DNA from: Dichotomocladium elegans
Lineage: Eukaryota > Mucoromycota > Mucoromycetes > Mucorales > Lichtheimiaceae
Assembly: GCA_025716815.1 (NCBI GenBank)
Contig: JAIXMN010000009.1
Span: 1,143,193 to 1,207,192 of the forward strand
Length of the DNA stretch: 64,000 bases
Direction: 5' to 3'
The notes beneath the pieces were generated by a model. That model was given only the letters and a program-made list of their open reading frames with translations, did not search any database and was not told where the DNA came from. Of this stretch, positions 54,600 to 64,000 are shown one piece after another; position 1 is the first letter of the stretch; the number at the start of each line of letters is the position of its first letter. The position numbers and the translations under genes are program-made.

Positions 54600-55260
54600 C
54601 TCCTCTCGAGGCACTAGGGTTAGGCTGATATCATTATCTATAGAGCATTCGCAATTTTTAGAAGATTGGAGAATGGAACAAGGGTAACCTATTGCCTTTT
54701 ACTTTGCTCTTGACAACCGTCCAAAGCTACACAATCGGCTTGAGTTCAGGCGAGGAGGGTGGAGGATCAGCACATCGATATCCTCAGCCTTATGGATAGG
54801 TGCATTATCCATGATAAAATAACAGTCTTACGCTCTTCATTGAGAATAACCGAACGACCCCTCGCTTTAGGTATCTTAAAGATGCTGTCAGGATCTTACT
54901 TGTGCTGAAACGCCCATCGCTGGGCTGAACGAACATGGATTCCGAGCAGCTGATGCACTCAAGACCTTCTCATATATCAGCTTGAAAAATCCGACCTTCT
55001 CTTGGTCCGTGTACGCTGTGTAACTGTGTTTGATCCCCGCTTCTTTTATCTGAATGTCTGTATCCTTTCGCTTGGGAATGTGTATGGAATTATCTCTGCA
55101 AGATATGCGACGCAGATATTCAGCGCGAGAACAAGTGGATTGCAGAGAGTGCATTTCTTCATCAACAACATGACCTTGGTCATCTTCATAGAAAAATAGG
55201 TTACCCATTTCAGAATGTAAAGGTGTATAAAAAGAGCAAGAGTCAAAGGAGGAGATAGAT
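54600..55260 (-). pseudogene. Tc1/mariner-type DDE transposase pseudogene
   Basis: Read on the minus strand with frame changes. The N-terminal part (DQGHVVDEEMHSLQSTC, IKEAGIKHSYTAYTDQEKVGFF) leads into a helix-turn-helix-like start, then KARGRSVILNEERKT (the RGR..ILNEE box). The second catalytic block YFIMDNAPIHKAEDIDVL follows, with the DNAPIH aspartate, and then SPELKPIV, a stop, and LWTVVKSKVKG. That last part corresponds to the SPELNPIEQFW...VKSKVK signature of Tc1-like enzymes, with the catalytic Glu changed to Val. The DDE core between ILNEE and DNAPIH is largely deleted. Not able to make an active enzyme. Confidence 0.75.
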
Positions 55261-56074
55261 TTTGATTTTGGAAAATAGTGTATGTATTGAATTTGATTGC
55301 GAATGAATGCGGCCTGACAGGTTTATCTGAAACGATGGAAGACGCTCTTGCAATTCGAGGTGGTAATGCAACCAACCACCCAGCCAGTAAAGTGAATATC
55401 TCTATAATTAATGGTAGTAGATATCGATCATCGCGGATACGTTAATGAGACGTGGATTGAGCCATGGTTCGTTCCCGGCTTTGTTACCAAATGCGTCTTG
55501 TCGGGCAAGGCTAACAGACTATTCCCCCTGGAATTAATGGATACTTCTACATTGATACCATCATCCAGCCAGTTTGGTAGATACGTATGGGATTCTGTCT
55601 TTGATAAGATGGCTAACTTTGTGGGTATCTGGATTGATACCTCATCTGGGACGGTACAAAATGCATTCCTTCGAATTGCCGCATTGGCCTCGATTTAAGG
55701 CTCACTGGCCGTCGTACCAACAGTCCTAGTTTTCGGAGGCCCTATATGGCTTGCCATGTTCTTCGGATATTTTATCATCATCATCCCATCTCGGTGCAGC
55801 GCCCCTCACTGCAATATCTGGCTTCTGCATCACCTTCAGATGTACAAGACATCTGTCTCGTCTTTGTAATCCATGACATGAAACACGCGCTCGATACCAC
55901 AATGATTATAAAGTATAACATGAGGTCTCGTCATGTCAATATATGGCCATTGATCAGGATTTCCTCCATGTAGGATCATTCCCGGAACATTTTTTTTTCG
56001 CAAAGGAACAACTTCTATAAGAACTGGCATTTCAGCTTCTGTCTCCAGAAGACACAAAAGCCACTTATTCTGAA
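55261..56074. other. Region with two open but unassigned readings
   Basis: A minus-strand reading from about 56069 to TGA at 55836 (NKWLLCLLETEAEMP, VIEVVPLR-like and HVILYNHCGIERVFHVMDY) looks protein-coding and has a good acceptor (CTGAC...TTCAG) just upstream, but it does not join the Gag-like exon in phase. A plus-strand ORF at 55411-55698 has no recognisable family. Both may be element debris. Confidence 0.35.
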
Positions 56075-57032
56075 TCAGAATGGTGAAGTCAGTACCAAAG
56101 AGCTATTATAGATAGCCAATAGGCAAAGATGCAAGTGCTTACCTGCAGCATGCTTATCGAGTCCACGGCGAGCAGCGAATTGTAACACCATGTCAGCCAA
56201 CACGTCTCCTGCGGAACGTGCCACCTCGGCCTCCTCTGGATGGCACGAAGTTTTCTCTGCGCCCGTAGCACCCTTCGTTTCGGCAAGGCGCTCAAGACGA
56301 TTAAGACGCTTCTGTTCCCTCTTTGCTTTCTTTGACTTGATATATTCCTCGCAACGATGTTCTGTATCCCATTGCTTCTTGCAGTAAGTGCAACGGCGAT
56401 CGCGGAGGTCACGCTGTAATTCTGTGAGCTCTTTTTTCCGTCGTCGTGATGGCTCTCGACGCTCTCGGCGCTCAGAGCGATGGACCCGCTCATCACCCCG
56501 GACGCGGCTGTCTCGTGAAGAGCGCCGAGAGTAGCGAGCTCGTGGGCTCGAATCCCTCGAACGACGGGGGCTTGTGGCACGAGCATTGACCTGGTCGGCA
56601 TCATGGAAATCAACCCGCTCGTCTTGTGGCTGCATAGCGGCCGCGAGATGAACTACTTCTTCAACGCTTCGCGGTCGGCCGCCTCCCCCTTTTCCGTGCA
56701 GCGCTACATGAACGTCTTTTCTTATGCTGGGCTCAAGCGAGACCAAAAATCGCGTCGCCAAGTTTTCACAGTCCCCAACCACTCCTTCCTTCATGGTTTG
56801 CTGGTACTGCGCGAGCAAGATCTGCACCTCGGAAATTTTTCTTGGCATGGCGGTTAGGAAGAGCATTTCCCTCGCTTACCTTGTCGATCTCCTCCATGGC
56901 ATTGTCGCGATCCTGGTGCGAAGATGGGTTACTGCGCGATGCTGTGTCTGACGCAGTACTGAGTGCTTGATCGATATTTTCGTATGCAATAGAGGCAGCA
57001 AAGGTCGTCTTGGTGGTATTCCGACTGTTCAT
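56075..57032 (-). CDS. Gag-like protein with zinc knuckle, spliced and open
   Basis: Exons 57032-56880 and 56827-56075 join to about 301 residues (319 if the start is the in-frame ATG at 57086). The 52-nt intron (GTAAGC...CCGAG) restores EEIDKVQILLAQYQQT. The core (VGDCENLATRFLVSLEPSI, then VHLAAAM) is like Ty3-type capsid helices. A basic RS-rich stretch precedes the zinc knuckle CTYCKKQWDTEHRC (C-x2-C-x7-H-x-C), a form seen in Ty3/gypsy Gag proteins. No protease, reverse transcriptase or long terminal repeats were found beside it. After CAAG a good splice donor GTAAGC occurs at about 56139, so another exon may follow. It may be a solo Gag gene kept by the host, or a recent fragment. Confidence 0.6.
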
Positions 57033-57086
57033 TGCAAAAAGATTGGTGTGCTTGTTGTTGCTTTTTATGGGAACGTTGCAGCACAA

Positions 57087-57980
57087 AAGAAACTTGGGTG
57101 TTTTTTTTTAGAGAAATGCTGCTCCTCCTATTTGAATTTTTCTCGGCTATTCAGCAAATGGAACTTTTTTGTTCGCGGAATATGAATATAGCTTAGCCTA
57201 TGAAATTGCGCGACATCGCATTGTGCCTTGTCATCATTGCTGCCAGCCGCTGCTGGCTACGTCGTCGTTATCCTTGACATCTATAGAGGCGTCGAAATCA
57301 CTGCACGCCTCAGAACACATAACTATCAGCAGCGAGGACAGTGCTTCTTTGTGCTTCAATGACTTGCCATTGCATGCTTTGTTAATAGGAACATGGTCAG
57401 CTACCATGCCCACACCCCAGAAACAAAGGCTTTCCTCCATGGATGGCGATCGACGGGAGTTCCAACGCAGAAAGATCTTCATTGTGTAATACTATGCTGT
57501 ACTATACTTGGGATGGTACTTCACTCATCAGTAACATATGCTGGCTATTGATCCAAATCATATGCTGTTCAACTTGTTGCATGATGAAGGCAGAAACTAC
57601 TGGTGGAATTTTCTCCCTGGCAACCTGTTGGCAGGGGTATAGAATTGGACACTATAAGTGCTTTGTTATATTCCAAGAAAATCGTAGTACGAGGACTCGT
57701 GACTTCTTTGTTAATATAACCCCGTAGGAATGCTTAGCAGAAGGTTGATCACCAAAAATGGCAGGAGGTGTGTTATCATTTGTCAATTAGCTTATGTTTT
57801 GAAAGAGATGCTCAGGCTGGTCGCCAGCAACATCGGTAGAAGCGAATACTACTGCGTTGGTTTTGACCCTCGATCCACCCAGCATACCTCTTGCGCCTTA
57901 TTTACGTAATTTCAGCAAACTCTTCTCTACGTTGCACAGAACCATTGTCAGACATTGACAAAGAAATGCATAAATAGTTG
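57087..57980. other. Spacer between the Gag-like gene and the LINE cluster
   Basis: About 0.9 kb. Readings at 57169-57489 (plus) and 57234-57482 (minus) are open but unassigned. No terminal repeat of the Gag-like gene was recognised here. Confidence 0.3.
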
Positions 57981-57989
57981 AATGAATTT

Positions 57990-59600
57990 ATCAGCTATCA
58001 ACATAAATATCAGTTACCTGGGGTGCTCTCTCTTTTTCTTCGAACTCGATACATCTCCAGCCGTGTACATACATACTTGCAAAGTCCATTATTCGATCGA
58101 TAATGGCCAAAGGCAAGGTTAGCATTCTCAAGTGGTCTTTCGAGATCTGTTGGGTGGAAGCAGGAGTTCCAGGAGACGCTGGAAAAAGCTGGTGCAGACT
58201 ACCGACTTTCTTACCACCATTCACACATACCAGTTGTCGCGCTGGATCCTCCTCCACGAGCTGGAACGCGACCGCGACTGTCCAGCTCAATCGATTGCTG
58301 CTGGCTTCTGTGACATCTCGACCGGAGTGGTGCGGATGACCAGCCGTCGCGATAAGACGGGCACACGAGAGCGCAGGGCCTGTGGAAGTGAGTCAATAAA
58401 CGCAGCATATAGCAGGGGGCTGAGGATAGAACCCTGCAGGACACCGCGGGCAGGCTGGATAAACCGTGACTGATGATGCTGAAGGATGACAGGCGACGTG
58501 AACATCCTCCAAGAGGTCGCGGCATAACTGTAGTAAGGGCCCAGGGACATGCCATCGTAAGCGAGATTAGATCACCTCTCTGTCAACCGAATCATAAGTG
58601 GTCTTAAAATCCAGAAAGCCTACGACAGTCCACGCATCGTATATTTACTGGTATCGGCGCATCAGCATCTGCATCTGCAAGCAAAAAGCTTGGTCCAGCG
58701 CACCGCGGTTTTGTCGGAACCCTCCTTGAGCAAATGTCCAAGGCAGGAATTCTGGACAGGAGACGTGGGAGCATGCATCTTTCCAGTATCTTGCGAAAAA
58801 GGCTTGTGAGGCTGATTGGCCGCAAGTTGCCAGGCTGTGCAGGGTCGCCTTTCTTTTAAATGGGTACGACTTGCGCTATGTGTCATTCTTTTGGAGTCCA
58901 CGACCATCGCCAACAGAGTAAAAAAAAACCGTGAGGAGCTCAGCGAGAGGGGCAGCAAGTGGCTTCAGCATAGCCCCAGTTATGTGATCGACTCCCGGTG
59001 TTTCGCGGCTAGGCTGGACACAGATAGCCGTCTATGACATCCTTGAGTCGAAAGGGTGAAGCACCAATCTCAGCAGGATCAATACCAGGAGGCAGTCGGG
59101 TGCCCTCTTGCAGGGTTCCCCCCCCGAACACGCTCTCAAGGTGTGACGCCGTCGTCTCTGCTGCTTGCTGTGGGTCGTCATGGTGCGTTAGCCACACAGA
59201 GATCTGTCGGCTACGCCGCATTTGTTTGATTACCGCGTTCATCTCGTCGTGAGGCTTGCGTTCCATGGTCCAGTAGAATTGCTTTTAGTGTGCTCGTCGA
59301 GTCCGTCGTAGGTATTTGTCGAACTAGTCCCTAGTCCAGATAAAGTGCTCCCGAAAGATAGCCCGCGCGACAAAGTTTTCGCTGGCGGTTCGCCACGCAC
59401 GGTATGCCGCTTCGCGAGCGTCTGGCAAGCGCTGGAGCTCCTCGGTCCAAAATCATTCCGATGCCTGTGTGATGCAGTTAGTAATACGCGTACCAAGCTG
59501 TTCAGTAATGGCGACGCGTGTTAGATGGAAGCTGCTGATATCGAGGTGTGGGACGATCTCTCCCCCTATGGGCTCAGCGATACGGGTAAACGGCTGTACA
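57990..59600 (-). pseudogene. LINE ORF2 remnant, copy C
   Basis: Minus-strand reverse-transcriptase remnants in order, with many frame changes: AEPIGGEIVPHLDIS and ITNCITQASE (linker), then MERKPHDEMNAVIKQMRR (about 59260), ETPGVDHITGAMLKPL, a worn RPISLTSLFRKILERCMLPRL block (about 58820), AQGGFRQNRGALDQAF, VVGFLDFKTTYDSVDR and GVLQGSILSPLLYAAFIDSL (about 58440). These are RT domains 1-4 of a non-LTR element. Its 3' part is missing. It begins right after the 3' end of copy B, so B may have inserted next to or into it. Confidence 0.75.
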
Positions 59601-59925
59601 TACAGATATGAGTATATCTGGGCCTCGGAGACCCTGGTTTCTATGGCGCAATCGAAAAGTTATTTATTAGTTTTGGAGCATGGTTGCGGCCGGTGCTTAT
59701 GGGCATGTGGCCGCTCCGTGACAGTACATATAAAATTAATGTTACAATGCCGATCAGGATGGTGCATTAAACCACTCCCAAAGGAGGAAAAGTCAACCAT
59801 CTGTCAAAAATAGAAAGCAGAAAAAGCAGGAAATGCAATGAAAAAAATGAAAAAAGAAATGTTCGATGATGTCTCCAGGCACAAAGAAAAAGATCGCTGG
59901 CGTTTGACGGCAGTAAGAGGCGGCG

Positions 59926-61740
59926 TTAGTCGGCTAGCTCGGCGCGAAGGGCTTCATGGGCCGCTTGGACAGCTTCAGCCAGCGGCGCAGAGAGATCGTC
60001 TTCGTCGTCAAAATCGTCAGCATCAGGGTGGCTCAAAAAGTCCACTCGGCGCAGATACCCCAGCAAGGTTGGCCAGGTGAGCTGCCAGCATCTACTCCGG
60101 AGCTTGTCTGCTGATCATGGAAGGTTGTTGATGATGTGGTCAACAGGGTGAAGCTCGGCGGAAAAACGAACAAAGCCAAAGGCGCGTTTGAGGGCCAATG
60201 AGGCCTGTTCCACCAGAGGACACTCAGTGTAGTGCGTACGCGCGGCACAGCTGAAGTAGGGGCCCAGGGACCAGGCCACGTGAGCGAGACCAGATCACCT
60301 CGCGATTCGCCTAGTCGTACGCAGCCTTAATATCCAGGAAGGCGACGACGGGCCACGCACCATCCGTTTGCTAGTATCTGCGCATCACATTTGCAAACAG
60401 AAGGCTTGATCCATCGCACCGCAGTTTTGGCGGAATCCGCCTTGGGCAATGTCCAGTGCCGGGATTTTGGACAAGAGACGTGGCAGCATGCACCGTTCGA
60501 GGCTCTTGCGGAAGAAGCTTGTCAGACTAATTGGCCGGAAGCTACCAGGTTGTGCAAGGTGGTTCTTCTTGTGGATAGGCACGAGCTGGGCTATGTGCAT
60601 GCATTTGGGGTCCAGGACCATCTCCAACAAAGGGTGAAAAAACTCGTGCGCAGCTCGGCAATGGGGATAGCAATCGGCTTTAGCATCACCCCGATGATGT
60701 GATCAACACCCGACATCTTGCGGCTGGGCTGCGCGGATGATTGATAGGAGAGTCTCAAAGCGGAAGGGGGATGCGGGATCAACACCAGGAGGCAGTCGAG
60801 TGCTCTATTGAAGGGTTCCCCCAAACACGCTCTCCAGGTGTGTCACCATCATCTCTGCGGCTTGCTGTGGTCCGTCACGGTGCAATAGCCATACGGAGGC
60901 CCGTCGGCTTTGCCGCGTCCGTTTGATCACCGCGTTCATCTCGCCATGGGGCTTGCGCTTCATCCTCTGGCAAAATTTCTTCTAGTGTGTCCGTCGAGTT
61001 CGTCGTAATTCCTTGTCGAATGAGTCCCTAACACGGATGAAATGTGCCCAAAGCCTAGCATGAGCGACAAAATCACGGCTGATGGTGTACCAAGCTCGAT
61101 AGGCAGCTTCGCAAGTGTCTGCCAAGCGTTGGAGCTCCTCTGTCTAATGTTTTGGCCGCATGCACCCTCGAGTGGTGCCCTCATCCAAAACCCGTGTAAT
61201 ACAGTTAGTAATGCGTGTACCAAGCTGCTCGATCAGATCGACACGGGTTAGGTGGAAGGTGTTGATATCAAGGTGCGTGGTGATCTCTTCCCCAATGGGC
61301 TCTGCTAGTCGTGTAAATCGTTGGACATAGAGTTCGAGAACATCTGGACCTTGAAGACGCTGGAGTTTCCAGTGTTGGCGAGGAGCGTTGGAGCGGGAGT
61401 GAGGGGCTGTAGGTATAATCCATGGACCACATAGTGGCCAAGTGCGAAGCTGAGAATGTAGGGCGATGGCTGTTCGATGCGACGAACGTGGTAAGGGAGC
61501 TCCGGTCAAACCAGCAACGTGAGCTCTCCAATGCCGCATGTGCCGTTAGTTGGTATGTGTGCATAATTGTGATGCTGGATCCAGTTTTTGGTAAGTCATC
61601 CCGTAGTTAGGTATGTTTCAGTTAGTAAAATAAGGTCAATGTTGAAATTAACGCAATGTCATAATAACTCGTCTGGTGATCGCTGAAGTCCGTGAGCATT
61701 CAATAAACCGATCTTGGTGTGGTTTATCATTGTTGCATGT
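59926..61740 (-). pseudogene. LINE copy B ORF2 (endonuclease-RT), deleted and broken
   Basis: Begins HTKIGLLNAHGLQRSP, DLILLTETYLTTG and GTCGIGELTLLV, the start of an apurinic-type endonuclease, with stops. Endonuclease motifs after the YLQPLTPAP region are lost. The linker (RLAEPIGEEITTHLDINTF, EQLGTRITNCITRVL) follows, then RKMSGVDHIIGVMLKP, GSFRPISLTSFFRKSLERCM and AQGGFRQNCGAMDQAF. The frame then jumps, at about 60280, to the C-terminal domain (ARTHYTECPLVEQASLALKR, DFLSHPDADDFDDEDD), ending AELAD at 59926. The catalytic YADD part of the RT is gone, so the copy is dead. Confidence 0.75.
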
Positions 61741-63050
61741 CCTCCGTCGTTGCATCGTCGCCGTCTACGTCAATAGCTTCCTCTGGCGTCGGGAGGGTGC
61801 CAAAAACACTTCGGGCATAGTCTTGGGATGGAACCGCTAGTTGTCTCCGTGTCGGGCGAGGGCGTGCTAAAAGGAAGCGCTCGAGGATCGATTGATCCAG
61901 ACGGTGGGGGCCATTGACTGCCACATCGGCCACGAAACGGTGGAGGATTCCATAGCCTAGGTGCGTTTTGGGCAGGCGCATACAAGCCCGCAGTATTCGC
62001 TCTGAGTACAAATCATGAGCTCTCTCGATGCGTTGATCAGCAGTAAGGTCAGCATATGCGGGTTGGACTATCGTATTAGCTGCAACGGGATCAAAATCGA
62101 TCAACGTTATCTTAGCCTGAGCGAGCTTCTCTTTAAGCTCGTTGACGAAGGAGGAATGTACCAGCGAGCTGGTAACACCGCACACAGGGAAATGCACGTC
62201 AATGATGCGTCCTTGAGGTACACCCAAGATTGCGAGCGCCCGTCTGACTTCGCTGTGTTGCGTGCGACGAGGGGATGAGAGGTACAGCATGGAATACACT
62301 CGGTTGCCATATTCGGATGCTGGTGCAAAACAGCGGGTAGCCAGTTGCGCATACCTTCGGTCGGCTGATCCACACGTTGACGGCGACGCTGTGTGCGAGA
62401 TGATGGCATGCGTTTTTTTTTTTTGCGACAGAGGACCAGGTAGTTGAGGCATTCGTTTGGGGTGTGGTGCGCGTGGTGTTGATAGGGCGATGGCGTGAAT
62501 CCATAGTGAATGACCCTGGGATTGCCACCGCGTCCATAAATCTCACAGCTGTAGCTGTGATTTCGCAGATATTCCAGTTCTTGTCGCAGCTGTGCTGAGA
62601 TTGCACGCTCCTGTGCAAAGTTGGTTCTGAGCTGATCGCGTTCCGCAAAGAGCTCCTGCAATTGGCGCATCATTTTGTCCTGTGCGGACAGTTGCTTCGC
62701 TTGCTCCGAGAGCTGGCGTTGTACACTCTGCACCCAATTAAATAGATTAATTGAGTGTAGGAGCTCCACAATGGTTTCCGCCTGGTTTCGTTCTTGTGCA
62801 CTTCCTCCATCAAGTTCGCAAATGTCTGCTTGGTTCGCTCTGCCGACTGCGAAGTTGGCAGACTGTTGCTGATCGGCGTGGCTGATGTTGACACTATCTC
62901 GGAAGTAATAGCGTCCTGGCGCATTGGTGAAGGTTGCATCATTCGCTTTTTCACCGGCTGTGGTGGGCCTGGGATCTTTGTTGCACGTGGCACAAGTGAA
63001 TGCCTACGCTTTGCACGTGTGTTGGGAGCCGTGGTGCTGCTGTCAGGCAC
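61727..63050 (-). pseudogene. LINE copy B ORF1, two frame breaks
   Basis: Three readings follow each other. The first starts near 63050 or earlier (TAPNTRAKRRHSLVPRATK, then SAERTKQTFANLMEEV). It shifts near 62780 into a coiled coil (WVQSVQRQLSEQAKQLSAQ, LRTNFAQERAISAQLRQEL), and shifts again at a run of 13 A on the minus strand (62408-62421 region) into a basic-acidic C-terminal half (RRALAILGVPQGRIIDVHF, AYADLTADQRIERAHDLYS), open to the stop at 61727. Coiled coil plus a folded C-terminal half is the usual ORF1 (nucleic-acid chaperone) plan. No ATG is seen at the first reading, so the 5' end may be truncated. Confidence 0.65.
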
Positions 63051-63205
63051 GTTAGAAGTGTCGGTGGTGGTTGCGGGAGTCGTAATGGAATTTGTAATGG
63101 TGGTAGTTGTTGGAGCGAAAATTTCGACGGGCCGGAGAAAGTGTTTTACCGAAAAACTATATAAAGACCACGACTTCGCCGCGCGCGATGCTCGATAAGG
63201 ACTCG

Positions 63206-63491
63206 CTTCTATGGCGCAATTGAAAAGTTATTTATTGGTTTTGGAGCATGGTTGTGGCCGGCGCCTATGGGCATGTGGCCGCTCCGTGACAGTACAAAAG
63301 GATGTCGGATAAAAATTAAAGTTACAATGCCGATCAGAATGGTGCATTAAAAAACCCCCAAAAGAGGAAAAAGTCAACCACCTGTCAAAAAAAAAAAAAG
63401 AATATAGACCAAAAATGGGAGAAAATGAAAATGAGAAAAAAAGAGCATGTGATGCTAATACCAGACACCAAGAGAAAGGCCTCAGGTGGAG
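63206..63491 (-). repeat. 3' UTR of LINE copy A
   Basis: Plus-strand sequence from GCTTCTATGGCGCAATTG to the ORF2 stop matches the 59636-59925 block of copy B with small gaps. This defines the 3' end of the element family. Copy B follows directly downstream on the minus strand. Confidence 0.75.
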
Positions 63492-64000
63492 TTAGTCAGC
63501 CAGCTCGACGCGGGCAGCTTCAAGTGCCGCTTGAACAGCTTCAGCCATGGGAGCAGAGGGATCGTCGTCGTCTTCGAAATCATCAGCATCGGGGTGGCTA
63601 AGAAAGTCGACGCGGCGCAGATAGTGCAGCAAGGCTGGCCAGGCGAGCTGCCAGCGCCCGCTCTGGAGCTTGTCTGCTGATCGTGGCAGGCTGTTGATGA
63701 TGTGGTCAACGGGGTGGAGCGCATTTGAGACCGGTACAAAGCCAAAGGCGCGTTTGAGGGCCAATGCGGCCTGCTCCAACAGAGGACACTCCGTGTAGTG
63801 CGTACGCGTGGCAGCCTCAGCCCCGCAGCGGCAGTTTTTGAGCGGGAAGGAGGGAAGCCAATGGAGACGCCAGTTCACCAGGCGATGCCGATCACGTGAG
63901 GTGGCGGGGAGAAACAGCACCGGGTCAATCTGGCGCGTAGGTCGTAGGCGGGCGACAGCTGGTTTCTGGGCGCGACGCTTCTCCAGCTCAAGATCGCGGT
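63492..64000 (-). CDS. LINE copy A ORF2 C-terminus, runs off the window
   Basis: The last 169 residues of an ORF2 protein, open to the window edge at 64000 with no stop. It contains the LINE-type cysteine motif CRCGAEAATRTHYTECP, then LALKRAFGFVPV, PVDHIINSLPR, DFLSHPDADDFEDDDDPS and the end ARVELAD. It aligns with the copy B C-terminus at 59926-60250, but unlike B it keeps the Cys motif and reads through without breaks. It may therefore be a younger copy. The reverse transcriptase should lie just beyond the edge. Confidence 0.75.
   Translation of the reverse strand, partial: RDLELEKRRAQKPAVARLRPTRQIDPVLFLPATSRDRHRLVNWRLHWLPSFPLKNCRCGAEAATRTHYTECPLLEQAALALKRAFGFVPVSNALHPVDHIINSLPRSADKLQSGRWQLAWPALLHYLRRVDFLSHPDADDFEDDDDPSAPMAEAVQAALEAARVELAD

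Larger units (their letters stand above)
59636..63200 (-). mobile_element. LINE copy B, internally deleted
   Basis: On the minus strand: ORF1 (about 63170-61727), a truncated ORF2 (61740-59926) and a 3' UTR (59925-59636). The 3' UTR is shared with copy A: 59636-59818 matches 63206-63385 closely, starting at CTATGGCGCAAT on the plus strand. The endonuclease and the middle of the reverse transcriptase are largely missing. Element borders are estimates from where homology between copies stops. Confidence 0.7.

Noticed and set aside
56540..56560. CTCGAATCC string like a tRNA T-loop
   Set aside because: It lies in the coding sequence of the Gag-like protein and has no cloverleaf context.
63048..63050. 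Start codon for LINE ORF1
   Set aside because: The codon is GTG, and the frame stays open upstream, so this is not a supported start.

Overview
The window is nuclear DNA from a filamentous or early-diverging fungus, most likely a mucoralean (Mucoromycota). The evidence is short spliceosomal introns of about 45-120 nt in nearly every gene, with YTNAC-type branch sites and NAG acceptors; a fused ADE5,7 gene; fungal END3, PAN3 and DUF1752 proteins; a separate eL28 gene, which baker's yeast lacks; and relics of Tc1-like, Fanzor-like, Gag-like and LINE elements. No tRNA, rRNA or CRISPR array could be supported. Gene models were built by joining exons by eye so that splice phases close and family motifs stay in frame. 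Exon ends carry more uncertainty than gene identity.

Left part (0.4-28.4 kb) is gene-dense. In order: a Gcn4/Cpc1-type bZIP factor (+); END3 with a block of PQQTGY repeats (-); a RAI1/DXO-type RNA 5'-end enzyme (-); an Hst3/4-like sirtuin (-); a LINE-related repeat fragment; a selenoprotein-W-like Rdx protein (-); a low-complexity unknown protein (-); ribosomal protein uL13 (+); a CAD-type alcohol dehydrogenase (-); cystathionine beta-synthase (+); an unrecognised decayed coding stretch; VMA21 and a p24 cargo receptor (-); a MATE transporter (-), with an unknown acidic protein (+) read in the opposite direction; a Tc1-like fragment; and an SR-protein kinase (+).

The middle (28.4-34.0 kb) is gene-poor and holds a decayed Fanzor/TnpB-like coding stretch near 30 kb. 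Genes resume with a Rho GTPase (-), a 627-residue disordered protein (+), a TFIP11/Ntr1-like G-patch splicing factor (-), bifunctional ADE5,7 for purine synthesis (-), eL28 (-), the deadenylation factor PAN3 (-, 16 exons) and a DUF1752 regulator (+).

The right end (52-64 kb) is a transposon graveyard. It has Tc1/mariner pseudogene pieces, a spliced open Gag-like gene with a zinc knuckle, and at least three LINE copies on the minus strand. The last LINE runs off the window edge. No multigene operon or new defence system is evident. The most unusual items are the Fanzor relic, three introns with GC-AG borders, the kinase-site repeats inside END3, and the intact spliced Gag-like ORF.
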